Source: Lathyrus oleraceus (taxonomy: Eukaryota > Streptophyta > Magnoliopsida > Fabales > Fabaceae). Taken from it: a stretch of 64,000 bases of DNA. The notes beneath the pieces are model-generated. The model was not told the origin of the DNA. It was given only the letters and a program-made list of their open reading frames with translations, and did not search any database. The stretch lies in contig NC_066579.1 of the NCBI RefSeq assembly GCF_024323335.1, positions 250,287,575 to 250,351,574 on the forward strand, read 5' to 3'. A program made the translations under genes and the position numbers. The stretch's first letter is position 1; each line of letters opens with the position of its first letter. Of this stretch, positions 1-10,959 are shown piece after piece.

Positions 1-2639
1 CAAACTCTACATACGTTCAACATCCTTAGAAGTTAATCGTACGACTCCTACAGAAAAGGAGATGAGAAGAGGAAAGAAAATAAACACACCAACACAAGTG
101 AACAAGCATCACACACTATATCCATACAAGAGTCTCAAACAATGGGTGGGCTTTAGTCAAGAGGGGTCATATCAACCTCGACAAACAAGCCAAACTGTAA
201 GGGTAATCAAATGGGCTCTTAACCACTGACATTGAACGTCAGGGTGAGCAGATCAAAATGGTAATGAGGATGAGACCTCATAGCTCTTAACCCTGGACAT
301 GGTGAGCTTATGACATAGAAAGCGTGGGGATCCAGAAAGTGGGATCCTTTTCCACTTGACAAACTTTGGATAAAGCTCTGGGGTACATGTTCAGAAGCAT
401 CAGCACGTAGTGCGAGCATAAAGAACGACACACTGAATAACGGGGGATTGGCTACTAATCCCTTTTATCCATCAATTGCCTCTTCTCTTGGAGGTCTTAT
501 CAAATAACACATGCCTCTCCTTGGAGGTCTTTGGGCACAATTTTAAACAAACACAAACAGAGCCTCTGAAGGAGGACTTGCCAGCAAAATGCCTGCCAAA
601 AAGGTGACAGGACTTCAGACTACATGAAGTAAGAAGCTAACTACCTGAGTGGTGTGTCAACCACAATCCAATGCTCAAGCAAGAGCTAAACCAAGTAAGC
701 AACTAAGGTATCTGTACAAAGACTAAACAGTCAGTACTTCAGTCATAAAACCAGAAGACAAGCAGTGGAACCCTCTAACAGTTACACAATTTAATGCATA
801 AGTTCCTTGGCACTCAAAGGAGCTCATGAGCTCACCACACCACTTAAAACCCTATAAAACAAACATAGGTCAGAACTCAATGCATCTCACAAGATGAGAA
901 CAAACCCAATCATCAATGATGAGTATCCAAACCTGAAACAAGCAACAAAGTTAGTTTATGTATATCCAATCAACACAACAAAGCATAAACAAACAATAGC
1001 ATAAAATGAATTGAATCAAGATCACTCCAAGTCAGAAGTAGGGTCCTCCTCATGACCACCCAATAATCCATACTCCAATGATCCAAACTCAACCATAAAC
1101 CCCTTGAAAATTCAAGTAAAACAAGCTTGCACTCAAAACTTGCTCACACCTCCTCAAATACTTCTCAAAGCATCCAAATGTTGTGAGAACCCCAAATAAA
1201 CCCCAACCAATGATCACAAGCTTCAAACAGCACCATATGAACCCCTAAACATCAATCACCAAGGCCAAAGACCCACCATACCCCAAATACCATTACATTG
1301 CTTCAAAAGCTCCAAAATAGGCCTAAATCACCTCAACAAGTCACCACAAGCCTCAAACCAATCCAAAGTTCAAAAACCAGTAGAATAATGCTTCTAAAAT
1401 CATCTCTAATGAGTCATAAATCCAATTTATAAACCCACCAAGTCATCTCATACCAATAAGAACCTCCACTCCATCAATTCCTTACAAGTCACCTTGAAAA
1501 TTCACTTGTGTTCCCAACCTTCAAATGAGCACCAAATGAAGTATGTCTTGAATGAATGCACCAATCCAAAGACTCAAGACTCACAAATCAGGGATCAAAC
1601 CAAGGCAAAAGAGGCAAAGGCTTACACGACAAAGGAGACTCCAAACCAAATCAAATAAATGGACCAAAATCAAACCCCAAAATTGGGTCAAAACCCTAGT
1701 ACAAAGACAAAACTCAAAACCTAACCAAATGACCTAACCAGGACCCATCCTTTTGCACATTACACCTTCAAACACTCCCCAAAATGTACTCAAAAGGACC
1801 AGCATCAAATCAATGATCAAGTGCCTCAACTGGCCTATGTAATGCAATGACCAAAAATATGCACAAAATGAACTTCCAACTTAGAAAATTCATATCAAAT
1901 CAGAAATGCATGCAATGACTTTGGGATTTTTTGTATGAGTTCATTATGCCATGAATGCTCAATATGCAAAAGATCAAATCCAGAATGATGCAAATGCTAT
2001 GTGAACAAAAATGCACCAATTCAATATCAAAAATGTGACACAAATTGTCACATTTTTCTCCATGTGTCAAAAATGATGATAACATGTGGGGAAAAATCCA
2101 AACCAGTGACCAAAAATTCATGTCATGTATGAATGTCATGTATGCAAAAAAATTGAATCAAAAAGATCAAAATTGAGGATTTCACAATGCATTGAATTCA
2201 CTAAGTCAATTTGGCACAACATTGCTTCAAAAATTCCCATATAAACATCCAGACATCAACAATTCTTGAAATTAACACCATAAAAAAGTAGACATCAATA
2301 CAAAACTATGAAAAAAAATTGGGACTCAATTGGACAATTTTTGGATTTTTTATGATTTAAACAAAATGACCAAAATTAATTGAAATATCAAATGGAAATG
2401 TAGGGAAATGAAATATTTGAATAAATCCAGAAAATTCACCAGCCATCAGATCTGGCGCGCGCTTGAATCAATGGTCCACAGTTGAACAGATGAAACACAA
2501 CGTTTCATTTATTGACTCAGCACACACAGTCAGCGGTCCAAGCACGCGTGGCTCTGGTCAAACCATTCTCATCCAATCACGTTGCCACGCACTGAAAACA
2601 TGGCGTACACCTCAGCCAAACTCTAAACACACACAGACG

Positions 2640-2657
2640 CCGGAGCTACAACTCCGG
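2640..2657. other. CCGGAG/CTCCGG hairpin in B-like LTR
   Basis: A perfect 6-bp inverted repeat CCGGAG...CTCCGG with a 6-nt loop, in a GC-rich patch at 2450-2720 that stands out from the AT-rich LTR. A hairpin with the same arms is present in family A LTRs (7761-7778 and 55439-55456). The patch therefore seems to be a module shared by the two families, in the same sense orientation. Confidence 0.6.
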
Positions 2658-3317
2658 TCGTCTTCTCCGATGAATACACGGTGGCTCCCACGGCGGCGCC
2701 ACCATGAAATTTTCCAGAATTTCCCCAGGCTTATACCATTCTACTCGTCTTTCAATGCTGATTCCAAATATCAACTTAGTTTCTCCTAAATCTACCTAGG
2801 TTTTGCAAATCGAAGGCAACAAGTTTTGAGATCCAAACTTTCAGTCAACACCACGTCCTCAATTCTCACTCAAACTCAAATCTAATCATATATTCGTGAC
2901 CTACTCAACAAGATCTACCATTCCATGACCTAAAAACAGCAAAAGGAGAGAGTGAAATTTGAGTCACCTGGAAATGGAGATCTCTGAAAACGCATCCTCA
3001 CGAGCTCACCTGCTCCAGATCCACTCCTATGAACCTCCTTTGAAGCTTTGTGCAAAAAGAAACGGTTGAAACCTCTTGAGCATGCCTCAATTTCCAAATT
3101 CCATTGCCATGATAATGCACTTGGACTGCTCGAATTCTTGAAGAATTGCATCAGATGATGGATGATTCTTGCTCAGTGAAGCATGAGGATCAAGAATATG
3201 CAATGATCTTTGAGGTTTGTGTGCAGAAAATGAAGAATCGAAGAGAGAGAAATTTGAGAGAGTTTCTTCAATTCTGATCTGAAAATGGTTGTTATGGCAG
3301 TTATGATTAGGGTTTAG

Positions 3318-3327
3318 CTATTTATAT
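3318..3327 (-). promoter_or_regulatory. TATA box of the left B-like LTR
   Basis: The minus strand reads ATATAAATAG, a good plant TATA box, at the position equivalent to the TATA boxes of the B LTRs at 14954 and 28666. It lies about 1.2 kb inside the LTR, so U3 would be about 1.2 kb and the transcribed LTR part is long. The start site itself cannot be seen. Confidence 0.55.
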
Positions 3328-4535
3328 TCCTTGCTAATGACAATGCTAATCATCTTTTCCATCCACTAATCATGATTAGTGAGTTATCATGCAACTTGCA
3401 AAAATGCAAATTAAGCTCTCATGGCCATAATGCACGTGTTCAGCTCCATGTTATGATTGGAATTCACTCAAGAGCAACCAATGGTCATGATTCAAAGATT
3501 GTTTTGCTTGCATCTTAAGCCAAGAATGAATGGTGAAGATTTTCTTCAATTTGCACATGTGTGAAATAATGAACATACATGCCCCTCTCATGCATGGCAA
3601 TGGCTTATTTTCACTCAAATATGGTCTATGAAGCATGCTGAATTGAAGCCTTGCCTTGATTCTTTGTGAATTTTGATTGGTAGCATGATATCATCCTTAG
3701 AACAAATGTGAAATAAAGTGACTTTTGACCATAATCCCTTGAGGCTTAGCTTGCACAATTGAGCCAAATAATGTCATTTTGAGATGTCTTGAACATGAGA
3801 AGCATTTTGCAAAAAGAATGAACCAATTTGAAGCATTGTATCAAAAGTTATGCCATTTTGAATTTCCATGCACACTTGGTGATCAAATGACCATAACTCC
3901 CTAACAATTCATGACATGGACATAAATTAGGGCTTTTTAAAAAGGGGAGACAAGGATCTACAACTTTCCTGTTCACCAAAAATCCATTTGAAATATCTTT
4001 GGCATTGAAAAGTCAAGTTGAAGGTGGACCAAAAACTTGCCAAATTTGGAAACTTTGAATTATAGGTCACTTTCCATTTTTAGTAAATTTTACCATGACC
4101 TTTGAATCTTCAAGATAGATGTTTAGAATGATGAATATACCCCTTTTGAACATTATTGAGGTGTCTCAACTCATTTCCCCACCTCATAGCCCTCAGTTGA
4201 CTATATAGTTGACTTTTGGTCCTCAGATGACCTTGAAATGTCTTGATGCTAGAACCATGATGATGGTGATATATCCTTGCAGATAAGATGATGCTCAAGA
4301 CCTTTGAAGAATCAAGAAACCCTACTTGAAGCCCATACCCTCAGATGGTTGATGATCAATTCATAGAGACCCTTAGGCTTGAGTCACCTAACTTCCCCAT
4401 CTTCTGAAAAGACTTTGGAGGATGATCTTCTCATTTCATATGAGATGCAAAATGCAATGCCTAATGCCCTAAAACATGAAATGAAATGCCCCTAACTAGT
4501 CTCAAGAAGAGGAGGGCAAATTTTGAGGTGTTACA

Positions 4536-6075
4536 CCCCGGGGAACATTCTGTTATAGAGTGATGCCTTTCGGTTTAAAGAATGCTGGTGAAACGTACCA
4601 GAGAGCTATGACTACTCTTTTTCATGATATGATGCATAAAGAGATCGAAGTCTATGTTGATGACATGATTGCCAAATCAAGTAATAAAGAAGAACGTGTT
4701 GAGCATTTATTGAAGTTATTCCAGCGTTTGAGGAAGTACAAACTCCGCTTGAATCCCAATAAGTGTACTTTTGGTGGTCGCTCTGGTGAGTTGTTGGGCT
4801 TTATTGTCATTGAGAAGGGTATTGAAGTTGATCCTTCCAAGGTCAAAGCAATACAAGAAATGCCTGCTCCCATAACTGAGAAGCAAGTCAGAGGTTTTCT
4901 CGGTCATTTGAATTATATCTCAAGATTCATATCACATATGACTTCCATATATGCACCTATATTCAAGCTTCTTCGGAAATATCAGTCTTGTGATTGGACC
5001 AAGGACTTCCAGAAAGCCTTTGACAGTATCAAAGAGTATCTACTTGAGCCTCTGATTCTGTCTTTGCCTATTGAAGGAAGACCATTGATCACGTACTTGA
5101 CTAAGCTCGATAAGAGTATGGGTTGTGTTCTTGGACAACAAGATGAATCTGGAAAGAAAGAGTATGCAACTTACTACCTCAGTAAGAAATTCACCGATTG
5201 TGAGACTCGGTATTCTATGCTCGAAAAGACTTGTTGTGCATTGGCTTGGGCTGATAAGCATCTGCACCAATATATGTTGAATGATACTACTTGGTTGATA
5301 TCTAAAATGGATCCAATCCAGTATATTTTTGAAAAGCCTGCTTTAAATGGGAGGATTTCCCGTTCGCAGATGTTGTTATCTGAGTATGATATTGAATACC
5401 GGTCTCAAAAAGCGATTAAAGGTAGTGTCTTGGCTGACCACTTGGCTCACCAACCAATTGAAGGTTACCAGTCAGTGCAGTATGATTTTCCCGACGAAGA
5501 GATTTTGTACTTGAAGATGAAAGATTGTGATGAACCATTGCTTGAAGAAGGACCAGAACCTGGTTCCCGTTGGGGCATGGTATTTGATGGAGCTGTTAAT
5601 CAATATGGTAATGGCATTGGGGCAATGATTATTACTCCTTAAGGCACTTATTTTCTGTTTACAGATAGATTAACTTTTAAGTGTACAAATAACATGGATG
5701 AGTATGCAGCTTGTATTATGGGGCTTGAAGAGGCCATTGATCTCAGAATAAAGTATCTCGACGTCTATGGAGATTCAGCTTTGGTTGTGAATCAGATCAA
5801 ATGTGAATGGGAGACGAATCAACCTGGTTTGATACCATATAGAGACTATGTGAGGAGAATTTCAACTTTCTTTACAAAAGTTGAGTTTCATCATATCCCT
5901 CGAGATGAAAACCGAATGGCAGATGCTCTTGCAACGTTGGCTTCAATGATCATGGTGAAATTTTGGAACAGAGTTCCCAATTTGACTATGATGCGTCTTA
6001 ATAGGCCAGCTCATGTGTTTACTGTTGAAGAGGTCAAAGATGAAAAGCCGTGGTATTTTGATATCAAGTGTTTTC
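4536..6075 (+). pseudogene. A1 pol: RT C-terminal half, RNase H and archaeal-type RNase H
   Basis: Decayed pol of element A1. The reading frame opens inside RT, just upstream of MPFGLKNAG, because a B-like LTR splits the gene. The RT palm motif YVDD is intact near 4652-4663, followed by the RT thumb, the connection region and the first (Ty3-type) RNase H around 5080-5400. A second RNase H begins near 5575 (MVFDGAVNQYG). It keeps its acidic residues in DGA, in DEYAACIMGLEEA, in GDSALVVNQ and in ADALATLAS. Such dual RNase H proteins are a known feature of the Tat/Ogre lineage. An in-frame TAA at 5640-5642 breaks the second RNase H, and a frameshift near 6070 separates it from integrase. Homologous to A2 pol at 49009-50010, but A1 keeps the second RNase H that A2 has lost. 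Confidence 0.9.
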
Positions 6076-7076
6076 TCCAAAGTCAGATTTACCGCCTGGG
6101 GCATCTTTGAAAGATAAGAAGACTTTGAGGAGATTAGCTAGCAACTTCTACCTGAATGGTGATGTGCTTTATAAGAGAAACTTCTATATGGTTTTGCTCA
6201 TATGCATGGATACACACAAAGCAGACTTATTGATGGTTGAAGTCCATGAAGGTTCCTTTGGTACTCATTTCAATGGACATGCTATGGCAAAGAAGATGTT
6301 GAGAGCAGGTTACTATTGGCTGACAATGGAATTTGACTGTTGCAAGTTTATGAAGAAATGCCACAAGTGTCAAACTTATGCAGATAACATTCATGTTCCT
6401 CCGACACTGTTGAATGTCATTTCCTCTCCATGGTCCTTATCCATGTGGGGAATTGATATGATTGGCATGATTGAGCCTAAAGCTTCAAACATACATCGTT
6501 TTATTTTGGTGGCTATTGACTACTTCACAAAGTGGGTTGAAGCGACATCATATGCGAATGTGACCAAGCAAGTTGTTGTTAGGTTTATCAAGAATTAGAT
6601 TATATGTCGTTATGGTGTGCCAAGTAAGATCATTACTGACAATGGATCTAACATGAACAATAATATGGTAGAAGCTCTTTGTAAAGACTTCAAGATTGCA
6701 CATCATAACTCTTCCCCCTACAAACCTAAGATGAATGGGGATATCGAAGCTGCAAACAAGAACATTAAAGAAGATCATCTAGAAGGTGGTGGTAACCTAC
6801 AAAGATTGGCATGAGATGCTCCCATTTGCTTTGTATGGGTACCGTACATCCACCCGCACTTCAACAGGGGCAACCTCTTTCTCTCTCGTTTATGGAATGG
6901 AAGTTGTGCTCCCCGTAGAGGTTGAGATCCCATCGTTGTGTATCATGATGGAAGCAAAGTTGAAAAAAGTTGAATGGTGTCAGACTAGATATGACCAGCT
7001 GAATTTGATTGAGAGAAGAGATTGACTACCATGTGTCATGGTCAGTTGTATCAGCAGAGAATGAAGAAGGCATTTG
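6068..7076 (+). pseudogene. A1 integrase, truncated
   Basis: Integrase region of A1. The N-terminal zinc-binding HHCC module is visible (EVHEGSFGTH, then CHKC). The catalytic core keeps all three expected acidic residues: WGIDMIG, ITDNGSN and the E in DIEAANKN. It is broken by a TAG at 6596-6598, a frameshift near 6780 (coding resumes in another frame at 6786 with VVTYKDWHEM) and a further break at 7023. The C-terminal part present in A2 (to 51121) is absent. The coding sequence stops at the motif before KKAF and joins LTR sequence at 7073-7077. Dead as a gene, but useful for inferring the ancestral sequence, since A2 has lost two of the catalytic residues. Confidence 0.88.
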
Positions 7077-7084
7077 TACACGCC
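7066..7084 (+). other. Deletion junction: integrase fused to LTR1
   Basis: Integrase sequence (compare 50886-50905) runs directly into LTR sequence (compare 32905-32925). The two parents share TTTG at the joint (7073-7076), the usual microhomology of illegitimate recombination. The deletion removed the integrase C-terminus, the A1 3' UTR, the polypurine tract and about 1.4 kb of the LTR start. Confidence 0.75.
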
Positions 7085-10000
7085 CATGCAAGCTTGCATG
7101 ATGCAATTTCTACGGCTTAATGCATTGCTTTCAAGCTTGCAAGCTTGCATGGCTTAATGCATTGCTTTCAGCATCACCTGGAAAGAGCATTTCAATTGAC
7201 TATAAATTCAAGTGCTATGAGCTAAGAACTTCATCAACACCTTGCCCAAGCTTTGCCAGGACAATCCAAACCCTTCACTCCATATAATTCTTGAAGATTT
7301 CAATTGAAATCGAGTTTGAATTTCACCTTTTGTTTTGAAATTCAAACTCCAAGAATTCATTGCCCTTTCCATCTCAATTGATCACTGCTAGCAAGAGGAA
7401 AAGGAATCAAGAAAATCCATATCAAGATCAAGCAAATTTGAAGCAACTCGAAGGTGAAAACTCAGAAACTTCATCTCTTTGATTCTCTCTTAATTCTCCA
7501 TAATTCTTTGTGATTTTTGGTTTGCTGAAGTCCTACCAATGTAGGCATTAAGATTGAGTTGCTTTGAGGTCAAATTGAAGCAACTCAGTTCATGATCCTC
7601 AAAATTAAAATCCATGTATCTTTTTATATACTTGGAATTGGAGAAATTTGAGGCCAGATTCGAGCTCCTGAGCATTTTTTCTTTGAATCCATGTCCTTGT
7701 TTTTTATTTTGGTGATGGTTGATGGTGGACCAGTCCGGTGAGGTCTACCGGAGGAGAAGACCGGAGCCCTAGCTCCGGTGGTGTGTTGTCATGCCTCATA
7801 ACCATCAGATCTTGTTTAAATGTTCTTATCATGGTAGCTCCTTGTGATTACCATCCCTCTGACGCGTTGACTGAGGTGTATGGTGTGAAGCGCGCGCTTG
7901 GCCATCAAATATGCCACCTCAGTTAATGAGGGAGATTTAATGACCCTTGTTTTTTTGAATTTCTGATTTTATATTTAATCCATTTATTTTATTTAATTCA
8001 TATTAATTTCATTTTTAATCCAACAAATATGGGACTTTCACCAAAAATCTTTAAATATTTTTCTCTTTCATTTTCTGAATTAAAATTATTTTTCGGATTA
8101 ATTTTGACATTTTTCATGAATTAAATGTTTTTGTGCATATTTTTAATTGTTTAAAAATACTTTTGACTTTTTAAAAATTGTGAATATTTTTGTCTAAGGT
8201 CCTTTGACCTTGTTTGACCTAGGATAAATCTTATGGCCATTTATTTGGTGTTTTGAAGAGATTTTAGATTTTGACCAAATTAATTTGTATTTTTATGCAT
8301 TTTTAATTTGATTTTTAATTGATTAATTGTGTAAAAATTATGTTGAGCCATTTTTATGGTCTTGTGATGTTTGACTATTTGTTTGGGCCTTGGTCAAGGT
8401 CGATTTGACTTTTGTTGGATTAAAATTATTGGATTTAGGCGATTGATGAAATGTACATTTCATCTCCCAAAATGAATGAATGATTTTAGTTTGATAAAAT
8501 TCCTCCCATGACTAATTTTTGTTTCTCACATCTCCCCTCCCTCTTCATCTTCATTCCCATTCTTTCTCATCCTTTTCATTTGCCAATCAAGTCTCAATAT
8601 CCTAAGGCTAATTGGTTTATCAATGACCTTGTGTCAGATGAACCAATACAAGTATGGATGAGATAGGTCCATCCCTTGTGATCTTTTCTTTTAGTGTGTG
8701 GTATGTTTTAGGAGTTTGATTCATTATACCAAATCTCTAACATGCATTAGCACCTAAATTTTTATTGTCCGACCTTAGATAGTTGTGACTTCTACATAAG
8801 TCCTATTACGATTTTTCTAACATAGAGCTAAATTTTAACCCTAAAGGCATAGCATTCTAGTAAGTGAGATTGTAAGTCTCCCATCTTTCATGGTATTATA
8901 TGGAAACTTGGCTTTTTTCCTTCCTTTGGAAGATGTCTTGGTTCAAGGATCCATGCTTGTGAATAGATGGTTGAGTGTTCTCCAAAGAATGACTTAATCA
9001 ATTGAAAAGAAAAACACTACTCACATTTAATTAACTTTGACTAACTCTTATTAATATTGCTTTACTTTCAAGTCTTTTACTTTATGCAATTTAATTCCAA
9101 GTCATTTACCATTCATTGCCATTTACATATCATTTAACTTGTTTATGTTTATGCCATTTTCACTTTGCTCATTTGAGCCATATATTGTGTTTGTAGTTAT
9201 TTGTTTGTTTATTTTGTTTGTGTTTGTGGTCTTAGGACCTTAAAATACCTAATAAACAACAAAAACTCTAAAAAATGCTTGGTGGACTGTTGGGCTTGAT
9301 CTGAACTTTTGGACTTAGATTAGGCAACATTCCCTATGCAAAAGGACTTGGGCAATGCCAACATTTTGAGACTAAGTTATTGTGATTTGAGCCTTCATCT
9401 GATGCAACTATTGGGATCTATTTGAACTCATCTTCTACATTGTCTTGATGCCAACTGTTATTTTGATCATGTGTCTAATGCATTATTCTGAATTAACCAA
9501 GGAGTATTTCATCTGATACATGAGAAGACAAAGAAGATTGCTAGCTATGGAGTTTCTTGCTTGGATGTGCCTATCTTTATTTGATGCCTTGATCTTCATG
9601 ATATCTGAAATTTCTAATTGCTTGCTGATAATTGCCTGATTCAAAGTCCAAAGGGAAAGTGGGTTTTCTATATGACATTCTTGTCTGTTGGATTACATCT
9701 CATTGGTCAGATCTTTTCAACTCTTAACTTTTAAATTTATGCTTAGGATTAGTCTCTTCATCTCTTCCCATTTCTTAAATTTCAAAATCTCTTCCCCTTT
9801 TTCGATAACCTACTTTGTTTGTGATTTCAAACTTTGACCTTATTTCAATTAGAAACTTTGGCCTTATGCCATTGAATTTTCAAACTCTTTTCTTAAATCA
9901 AACTTGTAAATAAATCTAATCATATTGACTTAAAATTTCAAAGGACAAAAAGAACTAACATCCATTCAAACTTGTGGGCCCTTTGTGCCTATTTTAACTT

Positions 10001-10439
10001 AAATTTTGAATAAAAGGAACTCACACATTTTGAAATTGTTACCACGAAATACGAGGTTTTGATCCCCTATTTTTATGTTGGTACGCATGCACAAGTTTGA
10101 AGATCTTGTCAAACGAAAAAATATAATTAATGGATTCTTTTCCCATCCCCACACTCTATCTTTCCCAAACATCTTTTATACCAAAAGCACATACACACAT
10201 AAAAAGGGCTCCCTAGGAGTACCTAGGACACTTTGGGTGCTAACACCTTCCCTCTGTGTAACCAACCCCCTTACCCGCAATCTCTGGCATTTTATTAGTT
10301 TTGATATGAAAACTTCTTATCTTTGGATTTTGTTCGTACTTTTCCCTTTCCTTTGGAAACAATAAAAGCGCGGTGGCGACTCTGGTTTTATTAACGTTAA
10401 GCTTGTCCATAGCTTGATGGTCCTGAATTTACCGCTACA
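7073..10439 (+). repeat. LTR1: 3' LTR of A1, family A, 5'-truncated
   Basis: Matches LTR2 (31477-36189) along its length, with the same end GACGTTAAGC...ACCGCTACA at 10439. It contains a TATA-like CTATAAATT at 7200-7208, the hairpin CCGGAG...CTCCGG at 7761-7778, the conserved CTACG region near 10045-10100 (degraded here), AATAAA at 10361-10366 and the primer-site-like TGGCGACTCTG at 10374-10384. Near its broken start the 20-nt block GGCTTAATGCATTGCTTTCA occurs twice (7114 and 7150), and the order of short blocks differs from LTR2, so the start was rearranged as well as truncated. The sequence after 10439 (GTTGGGATGCC) is not a primer binding site, which fits a 3' LTR followed by flanking DNA. 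Confidence 0.85.
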
Positions 10440-10959
10440 GTTGGGATGCCACTATATGGTATAGCCGAAAAGAAGGTGAGTTAAGTGTTTGGGGACAATC
10501 CAAACAACTCTTGGTTCACAAGGTGACGAAAGATGGAGGTCAAAGATATAGTGTATTAGGCTCAAAGAATATGGTATATCACATGAAGTGAAAACAGGTA
10601 GAATATGAATGCATCATGGAGATGAATGGATGAATGCCCTAAGGCAGGAGGAATAAATAAGTATGCTCGTGGAGGATTCGAACCCTAATGCCTAAGTATT
10701 CTCATCGTGGAATGAGAAAATCAGAGCAATCGTAGTTCAACCCACTATGGCTGAAAGCAAAGGGATATTTGATAGGATTTACTAAAGGCAAGGAAAATTG
10801 CTTAACAAAGCAAGGACATGGCACTAACCAATGATGGTAATCAACTACAAAGATAGATGAATGCCTTAGTTTGAACTAACTACAAGGCAAGAAACAAATT
10901 CCAGGAGTCTGAACTCAATTAGGGCAAAGGAACATGATTCTAAAGTTTGAATAGTAAGG
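10440..10959 (-). repeat. Spacer copy 1, left part (LTR C fragment)
   Basis: First copy of the roughly 2 kb spacer, matching 36190-36709 closely. It has no ORF. It carries one copy of the nested CTACG stem motif at 10691-10738 in minus orientation (inner stem CTCAT/ATGAG). That is why I read the spacer as part of an old minus-strand Ogre-like LTR (C) rather than unique DNA. Interrupted at 10959 by element B. Confidence 0.6.
10955..10959. repeat. Target site duplication of B, left copy (TAAGG)
   Basis: TAAGG directly before the B LTR, repeated at 29925-29929 directly after the other LTR. The paralogous uninterrupted spacer has a single TAAGG at 36705-36709. Confidence 0.95.

Larger units (their letters stand above)
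1..4535 (-). repeat. Family B-like Ogre LTR, partial, inserted in A1 RT gene
   Basis: Long terminal repeat in minus orientation, cut by the left window edge. It aligns in order with the inner and U3 parts of the B LTRs at about 11750-16212 but is clearly diverged. Shared landmarks are the stretch around the CACACACTATATCCAT motif and the right end GGCAAATTTTGAGGTGTTACA-like boundary at 4535, which is the sense-strand LTR start TGTAACACC. Immediately to the right, RT coding sequence of A1 begins in mid-gene. The LTR (solo, or the end of a full element) is therefore inserted in A1. CCCCG at 4536-4540 is the expected 5-bp target duplication, with its partner outside the window. No coding potential of its own is convincing. 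Confidence 0.8.

Noticed and set aside
7738..7926. 62-codon ORF conserved between LTR1 and LTR2 (33530-33718)
   Set aside because: Shared because both are family A LTRs. It lies in the GC-rich patch and is not kept in LTR3 or LTR4.
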